Positions 24,934-34,356 of a stretch of DNA of 64,000 bases are shown one piece after another. The translations under genes and the position numbers were made by a program. Source of the DNA: Kitasatospora acidiphila (lineage in GTDB: Bacteria > Actinomycetota > Actinomycetes > Streptomycetales > Streptomycetaceae); assembly GCF_006636205.1 (NCBI RefSeq), contig NZ_VIGB01000003.1, positions 4,330,501-4,394,500 on the forward strand. Direction: 5' to 3'. The notes under the pieces were generated by a model. It searched no databases. It was not told where the DNA came from and was given only the letters and a program-made list of their open reading frames with translations. Each line of letters begins with the position of its first letter. Positions within the stretch are counted from its first letter, which is position 1.

Positions 24934-25602
24934 TCACCCGCCGTTCTTCGCACCGCCACCGGCGTTGCCGCCACCGGCGCTGCCGCCGCCGAAGCCACCC
25001 CCGCCGAAGCCACCGCCGCTGCCACCGAAGCCGCCGGGCGCGGCCGCGCCGCCCTCGGTCAGCTGGCTGGCCGAGTAGCCGCCCGAGCCGTCCGGGGTGC
25101 CGACCACCGTCACGCTCTGACCCGGCTGCAGATCGCCGACCTTGCCGTCCTGGGAGACCGAGACCTTGGTGGAGCCGTCGGTGGTCACCTTGACGATGTT
25201 GCCGTTGGCGTCGGTGAGGTAGACGGTGCTGCCGTCCACCAGCTTGACCGTGCCGCGGGTGAAGCCGCCGGCACCGCCCTGACCGCCGCCGCCCTGGGAG
25301 CCGCCACCGCGAGTCCGGCCGCCGCCCTGGGCGCCGCGCTGCGCCGCCGCCGCGGCCGCCGCCCGGTTGCCGCCGCCGGTGGCGCCGTACTGCTTCTGGT
25401 ACCAGGCCCCGCCGGCGAAGGCGCCGGCCGCGATCACCCCGCCGGCCAGCAGCAGGGTGAGCCAGGGGAGCTTGCGGCGCGGCGGGGCGGCCAGCTCGGC
25501 GCTGATGTCCCGCGCGTCCGGCGGGGTGGCCAGCAGCTCGGCCGGGTCGAGGGGGTCGGCCATGGGGCCGGTGAGCTCGGTGAGCTCGTTGTCGATGCTC
25601 AT
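24934..25602 (-). CDS. Membrane-anchored DUF5666-like accessory protein of the efflux operon
   Basis: 222 aa from ATG 25602. A cytosolic N-terminus (about 45 residues), one transmembrane helix (WLTLLLAGGVIAAGAFAGGAW in part), a Gly-rich spacer, then a small beta domain (about 115-180: GTVKLVDGSTVYLTDANGN, VGDLQPGQSVTVVG) of DUF5666/OB type, and a Gly-rich tail (GGGFGGGGFGGGSAGGG). It is 7 nt from the permease gene, last in the operon. A role as a periplasmic-face partner of the MacB-like pump is inferred from position only. Confidence 0.7.
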   Translation of the reverse strand: MSIDNELTELTGPMADPLDPAELLATPPDARDISAELAAPPRRKLPWLTLLLAGGVIAAGAFAGGAWYQKQYGATGGGNRAAAAAAAQRGAQGGGRTRGGGSQGGGGQGGAGGFTRGTVKLVDGSTVYLTDANGNIVKVTTDGSTKVSVSQDGKVGDLQPGQSVTVVGTPDGSGGYSASQLTEGGAAAPGGFGGSGGGFGGGGFGGGSAGGGNAGGGAKNGG

Positions 25603-25609
25603 GGGTTCC

Positions 25610-26821
25610 TCACTCGTGCCGCAGGGCCTCGATGGGTCGCAGCGAGGCGGCCCGGTTGGCCGGATAGCTGCCGAAGAACAGGCCGATGGCGACCGCGATG
25701 CCGAACGCGCCGAGCACCGAGGACGGGATCACCACCGGTTTGATGCCGACCACGCTGAAGTGCGAGCCGAGCATCCCGACCGCCACTCCGAGCCCGGCGC
25801 CGATCACCGACAGCAAGGTGGACTCGGCCAGGAACTGCCCCAGGATCACCGCCTTGGGCGCGCCCAGCGCCTTGCGGATGCCGATCTCCCGGGTCCGCTC
25901 GGTCACCGTCACCAGCATGATGTTGGTGATCCCGATCCCGCCGACCAGCAGCGAGATCGCCGCGACCGCGCCGAGCAGCACGGTGAACGTCTGGCTGGTG
26001 CTCTCCCGCGCGCTGAGCAGCTGCGACTGGTTGCTGACCCGGAAGTCCAGCTTGGTCGGGTCGGTCAGCGAGTGGGTGCCCATCAGGATCTGGGTGATCT
26101 CGGACTGGGCCTGGGTGGTGGTGTCGGCCGAAGTCGCCTCCACCAGGATCTGGTTGACCGAGCTGAAGCCGGTGAAGGCGTTCTGCACGGTCGGCAGCGG
26201 GGCGATCACCACGTCGTCCGGGTCGTTGAAGCCGGTGGCACCGCCCTTGGTGGCCAGCACGCCGACCACGGTGAACGGGGTGCCGCCCAGGCTGATCTGC
26301 TTGCCCACCGGGTCCTCGGTGTCGAACAGCTGCTGCGCGGTGGTCGAGCCGATCACCGCCACCTTGCGGGAGTTGAGCACGTCGTCGCTGCTGAAGTAGT
26401 CGCCGTGGGCGATCTTCTCGTTGGCGGTCTCGAAGTACGCCGGGTAGGTGCCGATCACCGAGCCGGGGGTGTACGAGATGTTGCCGTAGTCAGCGGCCGC
26501 GGTGGTGGTGACCACCGGGGCGACCGACTTGATGTCGGGCGCGGTGCTCGGATCGGCCAGCGCCCGGGCGTCGTCCACGGTCAGCTTCTTCACGGTGCTC
26601 GCGGTGCGGGCGCCGCCGCTCGAACCGGACGTCACGGTGAGCGAGTTGGTGCCGAGCGCGGTGATGGAGTTCTTCACCGCCACCGAGGAGCCGTTGCCGA
26701 CGGCGAGCAGCAGGATCACCGAGGCGACACCGATCAGCACGCCGAGCATGGTGAGCGCGGAGCGCACCTTGTTGGCCGCCAGGCCCGCGAAGGCGAAGCG
26801 GATCATCTGCCAGAGGATCAT
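25610..26821 (-). CDS. MacB/FtsX-family ABC transporter permease
   Basis: 403 aa from ATG 26821, overlapping the ATPase stop as ATGA. Topology of the MacB family: one helix near residue 20 (RSALTMLGVLIGVASVILLL), a large extracellular domain (about 45-275), then three helices in the FtsX domain (ISLLVGGIGITNIMLVTVTERTREIGIRKALGAP in part). It pairs with the ATPase and the HlyD-like adaptor. MacAB-type pumps move peptides, lipids or antibiotics across the outer face of the membrane by mechanotransmission. Confidence 0.93.
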   Translation of the reverse strand: MILWQMIRFAFAGLAANKVRSALTMLGVLIGVASVILLLAVGNGSSVAVKNSITALGTNSLTVTSGSSGGARTASTVKKLTVDDARALADPSTAPDIKSVAPVVTTTAAADYGNISYTPGSVIGTYPAYFETANEKIAHGDYFSSDDVLNSRKVAVIGSTTAQQLFDTEDPVGKQISLGGTPFTVVGVLATKGGATGFNDPDDVVIAPLPTVQNAFTGFSSVNQILVEATSADTTTQAQSEITQILMGTHSLTDPTKLDFRVSNQSQLLSARESTSQTFTVLLGAVAAISLLVGGIGITNIMLVTVTERTREIGIRKALGAPKAVILGQFLAESTLLSVIGAGLGVAVGMLGSHFSVVGIKPVVIPSSVLGAFGIAVAIGLFFGSYPANRAASLRPIEALRHE

Positions 26822-27669
26822 CGGGGGCCTCCGACCAGCGGGATCTGCCGAGTGGTCGCGAGGGTGTCGGCGAGCAGCGGCGGCGGTCCGGCCACGGCGC
26901 CCTGCCGCACGTCGGACACCACCTGGCCGTCGACCAGCCGCAGCACGCGCTTGGCGTGGGCGGCCACCTCGTCCTCATGGGTGATCAGCACGACCGTTCG
27001 GCCGGTCGCGTTCAGTCCGTCGATGATGTTCAGAACCTCTTCGGTGGAGCGGCTGTCCAGGTTGCCGGTGGGCTCGTCGGCCAGCAGCATGGCGGGCGCG
27101 GTGACCAGCGCACGGGCCACCGCGACGCGCTGCTGCTGGCCGCCGGAGAGCTCGTTGGGCTTGTGGTCCATCCGCTGCTCCAGGCCGACCAGCGACAGCG
27201 CCGCCTCGGCGCGCCGGCGCCGCTCGGCCGCCCGCACGCCGGCGTAGGCCAGCGGCAGCTCCACCTGGGCCAGCGCGGTGGTGCGGGGCACCAGGTTGAA
27301 CGACTGGAAGATGAAGCCGATCTTGCGGTTGCGCACCAGCGAGAGCTGCTGCTCGTCCAGGTGCCCGACGTCCACGCCGTCCAGCAGGTAGCGGCCCGCG
27401 GTCGGCACGTCTAGGCAGCCCAGGATGTTCATCAAGGTGGACTTGCCGGAGCCCGAACTGCCCATCACCGCAACGAAATCGCCCTGCTCGATGTCCAGCG
27501 TCACACCGTGCGGCTCACCGGTGGCCGGGTCGGACGGACCGCGCAGCGCGTGCACGGTCGCGTCGCCGTGGCCGTAGGACTTGGTGAGCCGGTGGACCTG
27601 GATGACCGGGGGCGGCGGGCCCTGCCGCCGCTCCTCGGCCGCCCGCGACTTGCGGGTGCGGCGGATCAT
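26818..27669 (-). CDS. MacB-type ABC transporter ATP-binding protein
   Basis: 283 aa from ATG 27669; its start overlaps the adaptor stop (TGATG) and its own stop overlaps the permease start. Walker A GSSGSGKST, Q loop FQSFNLVP, signature LSGGQQQRVAVARALV, Walker B MLLADEPTGNLD, H loop ITHEDEVA. A 17-residue insert after YGHGDATVHALR (GPSDPATGEPHG) separates the first strands and is longer than in LolD-like relatives. Confidence 0.95.
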   Translation of the reverse strand: MIRRTRKSRAAEERRQGPPPPVIQVHRLTKSYGHGDATVHALRGPSDPATGEPHGVTLDIEQGDFVAVMGSSGSGKSTLMNILGCLDVPTAGRYLLDGVDVGHLDEQQLSLVRNRKIGFIFQSFNLVPRTTALAQVELPLAYAGVRAAERRRRAEAALSLVGLEQRMDHKPNELSGGQQQRVAVARALVTAPAMLLADEPTGNLDSRSTEEVLNIIDGLNATGRTVVLITHEDEVAAHAKRVLRLVDGQVVSDVRQGAVAGPPPLLADTLATTRQIPLVGGPR

Positions 27670-29288
27670 CAGTTGCCGCCCTTGCTGCCGCCGCCACCGG
27701 TCCGGGCACCGCCACCACCGGCCCCGCCGCGACCACCGCCGCCGAAGCCGCCACCGCCGAAGCCACCGGGGAAGGCGCCGCTCGGGAAGCCGTTGCTGCC
27801 GCCCGCGGTGGTCGGGATGATCTCCACCTTGTCGCCCTCGTTCAGACCGGAGACCACCTGGTCGGTGGTGTCGCCCTGGATGCCGACGGTGACGTTGACC
27901 CGCGAGGTGGTGCCGTCCGCGTTGACCACGGTGGCGGTCCGGCTGGTGCCGGTGCCGGCCAGCGCGGCGGCCGGCACCGAGAGCGCGTCGTCCGCCTTGC
28001 CGGTGACCACCGAGATGGTCGCGCTCATGCCGGTGCGCAGCTTGCTGGTGTCGCCGTTGATCTGCAGCACCGCGGCGTACTGCACCGCGCCGCCGGAGCT
28101 GGCACCGCCTCCGCTGGAGCCGCTGCTCACCGGCAGCGAGCTGACGCTCAGCACGGTCGCGCCGAGCACCGTGTCGGACTGCGCGTTGAGGGTGACGGTG
28201 GCGGACTGGTTCTTCTGCAGCTTGAGCGAGTCCAGCTCGGAGAAGTCCGCGGTCACCTGCATGCCGCTCGGGTTGGTGATCACGATGAAGCCGGACGGTG
28301 TGCTGGAGCCGGTGCTGCTGGAGGTGCTCTTCGACGCCGAGGAGCTGCCACTGCCGCTGCCGCCCGAGCCCGTCGCCCCGGAGCCGCCGGTACCGCCGGT
28401 ACCGCTGACGGTGTCGCCGACCTTGCCGCCGACCGACGCGACGGTGCCACCGACCGAGGCGGTCAGCGTGGTGCCGGCCAGCGCGGTCTGGGCGTTGGTG
28501 ACGTTGGTCTGCGCGGTGGCGAGCTGCTGCTGGGCCTGCGTCAGCTGCTGCTGCGCCTGGGCCACGGCGGCCGGGTCGACCTTGGTGGTGGTGATGGTGG
28601 TGGTCTGCGGGGCGGGGGCGCCGCCGCCGGTGCTGCCACCGTTACTGCCGCCGCCGCTGCCGCCGTTGTTGCTGCTGCCGCCGCCGCGGGAAGTCGACGA
28701 GGCCGACGTCTGGTCGCCGGACGTCGAGCTGGTGGGCGCGGCCGAGCCGGACGAGGCCGACGGATCCGGCGACGGCGAGGGGCGGGAGCCGCCACCGCCG
28801 GAACCGGGGCCGGTGAACGACGCCTGCACCGCCGTGTTGCCCGCCTGCCCGACCGGCACGGTGCTGGTCGTGGTGGTCCCCGCCTGCGCCTTGGTCAGGT
28901 TGGCCTGTGCCGAGTCCACTCCCGCCTGCGCCGTCGACAGCGCCGCGTTGGCCGCGTCCACTGTCTGCTGCGCCGCGGTGGTGTCCACGGTGGCCAGCAC
29001 CTCGCCCTGGGTGACGGTGTCGCCGACCGCCACCTTCACGGCGGTCAGCTTTCCGCCGGTCACGAAGTCCTCGCCCGCGTCGGTGGGCGAGGAGAGGGTG
29101 CCGGATCCGGACACCGTGGCCAGGACCGTGCCCTTGCTGACGGTCGCGGTCCGGGTTGTCTGCTTGCTTGCCGCCGCGCTGCTGGTGCTGTTCACGGTGG
29201 TGTACGCCAGCACCCCGCCGGCGACCAGGGCCGCGCCGAGCACCGAGTTGACGAGGACGGCGCCACGCCGTCGCGGGAGGACCTTCAT
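27669..29288 (-). CDS. HlyD/MacA-family efflux adaptor, with large low-complexity inserts
   Basis: 539 aa from ATG 29288 (no clear ribosome site; a TTG lies 9 nt upstream). One N-terminal helix (VNSVLGAALVAGGVLAY), then a lipoyl/barrel-sandwich half (TVSGSGTLSSPTDAGEDFV, KLTAVKVAVGDTVTQGEVLA), two Ala/Gln coiled-coil helices (AANAALSTAQAGVDSAQANLT in part; AQAQQQLTQAQQQLATAQT), and a C-terminal beta-barrel (LRTGMSATISVVTGKADDALSVP in part). Between the coils lies about 110 residues of Gly, Ser, Pro, Thr, and the C-terminus is another Gly run. First gene of the four-gene pump operon. Confidence 0.9.
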   Translation of the reverse strand: MKVLPRRRGAVLVNSVLGAALVAGGVLAYTTVNSTSSAAASKQTTRTATVSKGTVLATVSGSGTLSSPTDAGEDFVTGGKLTAVKVAVGDTVTQGEVLATVDTTAAQQTVDAANAALSTAQAGVDSAQANLTKAQAGTTTTSTVPVGQAGNTAVQASFTGPGSGGGGSRPSPSPDPSASSGSAAPTSSTSGDQTSASSTSRGGGSSNNGGSGGGSNGGSTGGGAPAPQTTTITTTKVDPAAVAQAQQQLTQAQQQLATAQTNVTNAQTALAGTTLTASVGGTVASVGGKVGDTVSGTGGTGGSGATGSGGSGSGSSSASKSTSSSTGSSTPSGFIVITNPSGMQVTADFSELDSLKLQKNQSATVTLNAQSDTVLGATVLSVSSLPVSSGSSGGGASSGGAVQYAAVLQINGDTSKLRTGMSATISVVTGKADDALSVPAAALAGTGTSRTATVVNADGTTSRVNVTVGIQGDTTDQVVSGLNEGDKVEIIPTTAGGSNGFPSGAFPGGFGGGGFGGGGRGGAGGGGARTGGGGSKGGN

Positions 29289-29519
29289 GGCTGTCAAGGG
29301 TCGCCCCGGGCTCTTGCGAAGCCCTGGGCGCCGCCTGGGTGGACACTGGAGCACCCAGTCCAGGCGATCGCCGACATATTCGGACAAATGCCCCGGCGGC
29401 CTCTCCCCGTCGAAGACGCCGTTGAGGCAACTCCCAGAGTCTTCCCAGCCACCTGGGTCGTGGATCTCACGAGTCCCCCGGGCCCCGGGAGCCCGAGCGG
29501 CCTGGCGCCTACCGGTCGA
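29289..29519. other. Intergenic region upstream of the efflux operon
   Basis: 231 bp between the adaptor start and the stop of the acetyltransferase gene, both on the minus strand. It should hold the efflux promoter; I see no clear operator or hairpin. Confidence 0.4.
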
Positions 29520-29963
29520 TCACAGGTCGATCTGGTAGCGGATGAAGCCGCGGTTGTCGGCCACCTTGTCGTAGAGCAGCCGGGCGGTGGCGTTGGTCTC
29601 GTGGGTCATCCAGTAGACGCGCCCGCAGCCGCGCTCGCGGGCGAACTCGACCACCGCCTCGATCAGCGCCCGCGCCACGCCCCTGCCGCGCACGTCGGCA
29701 GCCGTGAACAGGTCCTGCAGGTAGCAGACGTCCGGGCCCGAGGTGTTGGCGTGCACCAGGAAGTGGGTGATCCCGACCAGCCGCCCGTCCAGCTTGGCGC
29801 CGAGCGCGTGGATCCGGGTGTCCTCCTGGAAGCCGGCCCAGGAGCGGTCGTAGGTCTCCTGCGGCTCGTCCCGCTTGTAGAAGGTGAAGTAGTCGCGGAA
29901 GAGCTCCGCCCAGTCCGCGCGGTCGCCCTCGGTCAGCCTGTCAATGGTGAGCATGCGGCTCAT
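29520..29963 (-). CDS. GNAT-family N-acetyltransferase
   Basis: 147 aa from ATG 29963 (ATG 29954 possible). The acetyl-CoA site is clear: CYLQDLFTAADVRGRGVARALI (V-R-G-R-G-V-A, about residue 95), followed by the ARERGCGRVYWMTHETNATARLLYDKVA helix-strand-helix in part. Substrate not predictable. Divergent from the alpha/beta hydrolase gene with a 51-bp gap. Confidence 0.9.
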   Translation of the reverse strand: MSRMLTIDRLTEGDRADWAELFRDYFTFYKRDEPQETYDRSWAGFQEDTRIHALGAKLDGRLVGITHFLVHANTSGPDVCYLQDLFTAADVRGRGVARALIEAVVEFARERGCGRVYWMTHETNATARLLYDKVADNRGFIRYQIDL

Positions 29964-30014
29964 TGTTGCGCCACACTCGCGACCGGGGAATCGGAAATCG
30001 CGGAGGGGACCCGT

Positions 30015-30805
30015 ATGGCGTTGGACAGCACGGCACTTGACACCACGGCGCTCGACATCACGGTCGTGGGCGGCACCGTCCGGGCCTATGACAGCGGCGG
30101 TGACGGGCCACCAGTTGTGCTGCTGCACCCGGGAGTCGGCGACGCTGGCATCTGGGAGCCGATGCTGCCCGGCCTGACCGCCCGCTACCGGGTGATCCGC
30201 TACGACGTGCGCGGCTACGGCAACTCGCCGGCCCCGACCGTCCCGTACTCGATGCCGGCCGACCTGGTCTCGGTGCTCGACCACTTCGACCTGGAGCGGG
30301 TCGCGCTGGTCGGCTGCAGCATGGGCGGCGCGACCGCGCTCGCCCTGGCAGTGGAGCACCCCGAGCGGGTCAGCGCGCTCGCCCTGCTCTGCCCCGGCGT
30401 CAACGGCTACGAGTGGCCGCCGACGCCGGAGCTGGACGCCGAGTACGACGCGCTGATCGCGGCCGGCGACCTCGACGGGCTGACCGCCTGGGGCTGCGCG
30501 TGTGGGGCGCGGCCGGCTCCGATCCGGCGGCGGTGGCCCAGCTGCGCTCGGCGGCCGCGGCCTGGCCCGGGGAGGACGAGTTCCTGCGCGAGGACCCGCC
30601 GAGCTACGACCGGCTGGGCGAGGTCGCGGTGCCGGGCGTGCTGCTGGTCGGGGACCTCGACTGGCCGCCGCTGATCGAGCTCAACCTGGAGATGGCCCGC
30701 CGGCTCCCCGGCTGCCGGCTCACCGTGCTGCCCGGCGTCGACCATCTGCCGCCACTCCGCGCGCCCCGGCTCCTTGTTGACGCCGTGTCAGCGCTGCTCG
30801 GTTAA
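30015..30805 (+). pseudogene. Alpha/beta hydrolase, frameshifted as sequenced
   Basis: ATG 30015 with GGAGGGG 6 nt upstream. Oxyanion strand VVLLHPGVGD, nucleophile elbow VGCSMGGATAL, then at 30490-30493 (a GGGG run) the frame shifts from GLTAW to LRVWGAAGSDPAAVAQL and continues through PGVLLVGDLDWP (Asp of the triad) and PGVDHLPPL (His) to TAA 30805. One added G gives a complete 263-aa enzyme with an intact Ser-Asp-His triad. Lactonase/esterase-like; substrate unknown. The next gene starts 9 nt downstream. Confidence 0.88.
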
Positions 30806-30814
30806 CCTGGAGCG

Positions 30815-31204
30815 GTGACCCTGCTGATCCGCACCGACTTCGCCGACCAGGCCGGCTGGGACGCCCTGTGCAGCGCCGTCCGCACCCCGTCCGACGAGGG
30901 CTCCGTTGCCGAGGTGGCACTGGTGGAGGAGCCCGGGTACGCCGGCCTGAGCACCGAACAGGTCATCCCGCTGCTGCCCGAGGACGTCGCCCAGCGGCTG
31001 GTGGCACTGGCCGACCAAGTGACGTTCTCCTCGCACGAACTTCCGGTTCTGCTCGTCGATCTCCTGGAGCAGCGCTCGATCCGGGTGGTGGCCAGCGAAC
31101 TGCAGTCCGTGGAGACGGAGCTCTCGCTGGCCAACCTGGAGTTCGACGACGTCGCCCGGGAGGTCGAGGAGGACGGCGTCTTCCGGGGCTTCCCGGGCTT
31201 CTAG
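30815..31204 (+). CDS. DUF6924-type small protein
   Basis: 129 aa from GTG 30815 with GGAG close upstream. Starts TLLIRTDFADQAGWDALC, with LPVLLVDLLEQRSIRVVASELQSVETELSL in part and a C-terminus GVFRGFPGF, the pattern I associate with the uncharacterised DUF6924 family found in actinobacteria. Soluble, acidic. It follows the hydrolase by 9 nt and converges with the serine hydrolase gene. Confidence 0.75.
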   Translation: MTLLIRTDFADQAGWDALCSAVRTPSDEGSVAEVALVEEPGYAGLSTEQVIPLLPEDVAQRLVALADQVTFSSHELPVLLVDLLEQRSIRVVASELQSVETELSLANLEFDDVAREVEEDGVFRGFPGF

Positions 31205-31219
31205 TCCGGCGCTGCGGGT

Positions 31220-32590
31220 TCAGACGCTGCGGGGGAAGAGCCGCCCGGCCAGGTCCACCCCGGTCACCGCACCCCGGGCGTCCCGGCTGAAGTAGCCGCG
31301 CTGCCCCTGCAGCCCGCCCTCGGTGATGACGTACTCGTCACCGCCGGCGTCCAGGAACCCGAAGGCGGCCGGCTCGTAGTCCGCGGGCATCTCCTCGTCG
31401 GCCGCCGCCCGGATCTCCGGCTTGATCCCGACCGCCATGGTGAGCCCGCTGCCGTCGGTGGCGATGTCCACGACCATCGCGTCGTTCTCGTAGCGGCCCG
31501 CCACCTCGCGGGCCTTCGCCTCGTCGTAGGCGACCGGCTCCGGCTGCTCCTCGACCAGGCCGAGGTAGTGCTCCAGCGCCCAGGCGACCACGCGCTGGTT
31601 GGCGTTGTAGCCGTCCGGGCCGACGTTGGCCAGCGAGACGACCGCGAAGTTCCGCTCCGGCACGATCAGCAGCTCGGTGAACTGGCCGTTGCCCGAACCG
31701 CCGTGCCCGATGGTCCGCGCACCGCCCACCTCGCGCAGGAACCAGCAGATCCCGACGCCGTCCCCGAAGCTGCTGGCGCGCAGTTCCACGGTCTGCTCCC
31801 GCATGCTGCGCAGCAGTTCGGCGGGCAGCACGCCGTCGCCCGTGCCGAGGTGGAACCGGGCCCAGCGCAGCAGGTCGCTCACCGAGGAGACCAGGCCGCC
31901 GCCCGGGTTGTTGGCGCGGTCGTCGGAGCGGAACGCCCGCCAGGGCGTGGCCGGTCGCAACTCCCCGTCCTCGCCGCGGCTGTGGCCGACGGCGAACCGC
32001 CGGACCATGATGTCGTCCGTGTCGAAGAAGCTGTTGCACAGCCCGACCGGCTCCAGCACCAGCTCCGCCACCGCCTTCTCGAACGGCAGCCCGGTGACCT
32101 TCTCGATCACCAACCCGAGCAGGTTGTAGCCGGCCTGGCTGTACGAGGACCGCGCGCCCGGCTCGGCGATCAGCGGCAGCTCGGCCATCCCCGCCACGAA
32201 CGACGCCGGCGACCCGTCCCCCGCCGCGGCGCCGACCAGGTTCCAGTCGAGGCCGGCGGTGTGGTTGAGCAGGTTGAGCACGGTGATCCGCTCGGCGGCC
32301 TGCTCGTCGGCGAGCCGCAGTTCGGGAACGTAGCGGCGCACCGGCGCGTCCAGCTCCAGCCGGCCCTGGGCGACCAGCCGCATCACCGCGGTGGCGGTGA
32401 CGGTCTTGGACACCGAGGCCAGCGGGTACAGCGTGTCGGCGGTCACCGGCAGCGGGTTGTCCACGCTGGTCACGCCGTGGGCGGCGGTGAGCTCCTGCCC
32501 GTCCGTCAGGATGCCGACCGAGAGGCCGGGCACGCCGAACTCCTCGGCCGTGGCGGCGACGAAGGCGGCGAGCTGCTCGTGCTGGTTCAT
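31220..32590 (-). CDS. Serine hydrolase (class C beta-lactamase / PBP4* family)
   Basis: 456 aa from ATG 32590, with AAGGGGGAA upstream. SxxK motif SVSK in YPLASVSKTVTATAV (about residue 66), second motif Y-S-Q in RSSYSQAGYNLLG, and HGGSGNG near residue 300 in place of KTG. A C-terminal beta domain (about 360-456: YENDAMVVDIATDGSGLTM) matches DUF3471-like tails. No signal peptide, so it is probably cytosolic; such enzymes act as peptidases or esterases. Divergent from a TetR gene across a region with three operator-like repeats. Confidence 0.9.
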   Translation of the reverse strand: MNQHEQLAAFVAATAEEFGVPGLSVGILTDGQELTAAHGVTSVDNPLPVTADTLYPLASVSKTVTATAVMRLVAQGRLELDAPVRRYVPELRLADEQAAERITVLNLLNHTAGLDWNLVGAAAGDGSPASFVAGMAELPLIAEPGARSSYSQAGYNLLGLVIEKVTGLPFEKAVAELVLEPVGLCNSFFDTDDIMVRRFAVGHSRGEDGELRPATPWRAFRSDDRANNPGGGLVSSVSDLLRWARFHLGTGDGVLPAELLRSMREQTVELRASSFGDGVGICWFLREVGGARTIGHGGSGNGQFTELLIVPERNFAVVSLANVGPDGYNANQRVVAWALEHYLGLVEEQPEPVAYDEAKAREVAGRYENDAMVVDIATDGSGLTMAVGIKPEIRAAADEEMPADYEPAAFGFLDAGGDEYVITEGGLQGQRGYFSRDARGAVTGVDLAGRLFPRSV

Positions 32591-32607
32591 GTCTTCCCCC
32601 TTGGGCA

Positions 32608-32680
32608 CTTGAACTAAGTACGAGAAGAAGGTAGCCCGCCAGTTGAACTAAGTGCAAGACCCTCGCCTGAACTAAGTTCA
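32608..32680. promoter_or_regulatory. Three TetR operator-like sites (core GAACTAAGT)
   Basis: GAACTAAGT occurs at 32611-32619, 32645-32653 and 32669-32677. The third is a perfect palindrome GAAC-TAA-GTTC (32669-32679); the second reads TTGAAC-TAA-GTGCAA. Spacings of 34 and 24 bp. They fill the gap between the serine hydrolase and TetR genes and should bind that TetR. Confidence 0.75.
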
Positions 32681-32695
32681 ACTAGACTGCGTGCC

Positions 32696-33370
32696 ATGCC
32701 CCGCAACACGCTGACCGCCGACCAGATCGTCCGCGCCGCCATCGAACTCCTGGACCAGGAAGGCCTGGACGGGCTCAACATGCGCAGCCTCGGCAGCCGC
32801 CTCGGCGCGGCCGCCACCGCCGTCTACTGGCACATCAAGACCAAGGACGAACTGGTCCGGCTCGCCGCCGACACGGTCTGGGACGAGGTGCGGCTGCCCG
32901 ATCTCGCCGCCACCGACTGGCGCAGCGCCGCCACCGCGATGGCGACCAGCCTGCACGAGATGCTGGGCCGCCACCCCTGGCTCAGCCAGGCCTTCGGCAG
33001 CCACCTGATGTACGGCCCGGCCATGGCCCGCCACGACGACCACAGCCTCGCGCTCTACGAGCAGGCCGGCTTCGCCCCCGCCGACGCGGACCGGGCCGCC
33101 GCCACCGTCCTCCTCTACGTCCTGGGCAGCGCGCTCGGCCCCGCCGTCGACGTCTCCCTCACCCGCCGCCTCAACCGCGCCGGCGAGGACGCCGAGCAGC
33201 GGATGGCCGAAGCCGTCGCCCGCAGCACCGAGATCGCCCGCGACTTCCCCCGCCTGCGCGAGCGGATGGGCACGCCCGCCGCCACCGACTACGCGGCAGC
33301 CCCCGACGGCGCCTTCGAGTTCGGACTGCAGGTGATCCTCGACGGATTGGCGGCACGGCTGAGCAGGTGA
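32696..33370 (+). CDS. TetR-family regulator (TetR_C class)
   Basis: 224 aa from ATG 32696. Helix-turn-helix IVRAAIELLDQEGLDGLNMR and LGAAATAVYWHIKTKDELVR (residues about 10-50), then a TetR_C-type ligand domain. The divergent placement and repeated operator suggest that it represses the serine hydrolase gene and itself. Ligand unknown. Confidence 0.92.
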   Translation: MPRNTLTADQIVRAAIELLDQEGLDGLNMRSLGSRLGAAATAVYWHIKTKDELVRLAADTVWDEVRLPDLAATDWRSAATAMATSLHEMLGRHPWLSQAFGSHLMYGPAMARHDDHSLALYEQAGFAPADADRAAATVLLYVLGSALGPAVDVSLTRRLNRAGEDAEQRMAEAVARSTEIARDFPRLRERMGTPAATDYAAAPDGAFEFGLQVILDGLAARLSR

Positions 33371-33423
33371 GACATATGATCATCAAGTCGCTTCGTACAC
33401 CGGATAGTTGACTGGGGATGATC

Positions 33424-34251
33424 ATGAACACCATCGAGCGCGCCCTGGTGCTGGGCCCTGGGGGTCAGGTCGGCACCGCCTGGACGGCCGGCCTGCTGGT
33501 CGGCCTGCGCCGGGCGGGCGTGGAACCGGCGGAGGCCGACCTGGTCGTGGCGACCTCGGCCGGTGCGATCGTGGCCGGGATGCTGTGCACCGGGCAGGAC
33601 TTGGAGCTTTTCGACACGCCCCCGAGCGGGTCCGGGCCGCAGGGGCGGCTGGACGGCAGCCGGCTCGGCGAGGTGTTCGCGGTGCTCGGCACCCCGGGGC
33701 AGGAGCCGGGCGAGGCGCGGCGCCGAGTGGGTGCCATCGCGCTCGCCACCGCCGACCCCGAGCTGGAGCAGGCCCTGATCGCCGGGCGCCGCGCGCTGAT
33801 CGGCACCGACGACTGGCCCGAGCAGCGGCTGCTGATCCCAGCCGTGGCGGCCGAGGACGGCGAACCGGTGGTGTGGGACCGCGACTCCGGTGTGCCGCTG
33901 GCCCGTGCGGTCGCGGCCAGCAGTGCGTTCCCGGGCACGGCGCCGCCGGTCACCGTCAACGGCAGGCGGTACCTGGACGGCGCGCTGCGGGCCGGCAGCA
34001 ACGCGGACCTCGCGGCCGGCGCCCGGCGGCTGGTCGCGATCGAGCCGATGGCCCATCAGTACCCGCAGCGCGCCGCGGAGACCGACACCGAGCTGAGCAT
34101 CGGGCCCGACGAGGAGTCGGTGCGCGCCTTCGGCGCCAACCCGATGGACCCGGCCGCCCAAGTCCCCGCCTACCGCGCCGGACTTCGCCAGGCCGCTGAG
34201 GTCGCCGAACGGGTGCGCGCCGTCTGGGAGTCGGCTCCCCTCACGGACTGA
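33424..34251 (+). CDS. Patatin-like phospholipase
   Basis: 275 aa; ATG 33424 is chosen because GGGG lies 6 nt upstream, while the ATG at 33418 abuts it. Oxyanion loop GPGGQVG, nucleophile in VVATSAGAIVAG (here A-T-S-A-G; the first Gly of GxSxG is Ala), and catalytic Asp in RYLDGALRAG (DGA). The domain is compact with no other module. Patatins hydrolyse acyl lipids; target not predictable. Confidence 0.9.
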   Translation: MNTIERALVLGPGGQVGTAWTAGLLVGLRRAGVEPAEADLVVATSAGAIVAGMLCTGQDLELFDTPPSGSGPQGRLDGSRLGEVFAVLGTPGQEPGEARRRVGAIALATADPELEQALIAGRRALIGTDDWPEQRLLIPAVAAEDGEPVVWDRDSGVPLARAVAASSAFPGTAPPVTVNGRRYLDGALRAGSNADLAAGARRLVAIEPMAHQYPQRAAETDTELSIGPDEESVRAFGANPMDPAAQVPAYRAGLRQAAEVAERVRAVWESAPLTD

Positions 34252-34356
34252 CGAAAAAACTTCTCCTCGTTCTGTCACGTTCCCGCGCGGCCCGGGGTCA
34301 TCCCAGTGAAGCCGCAAGGAACCACCGCACCGAACGAACCGAACGAGGAGAACACC

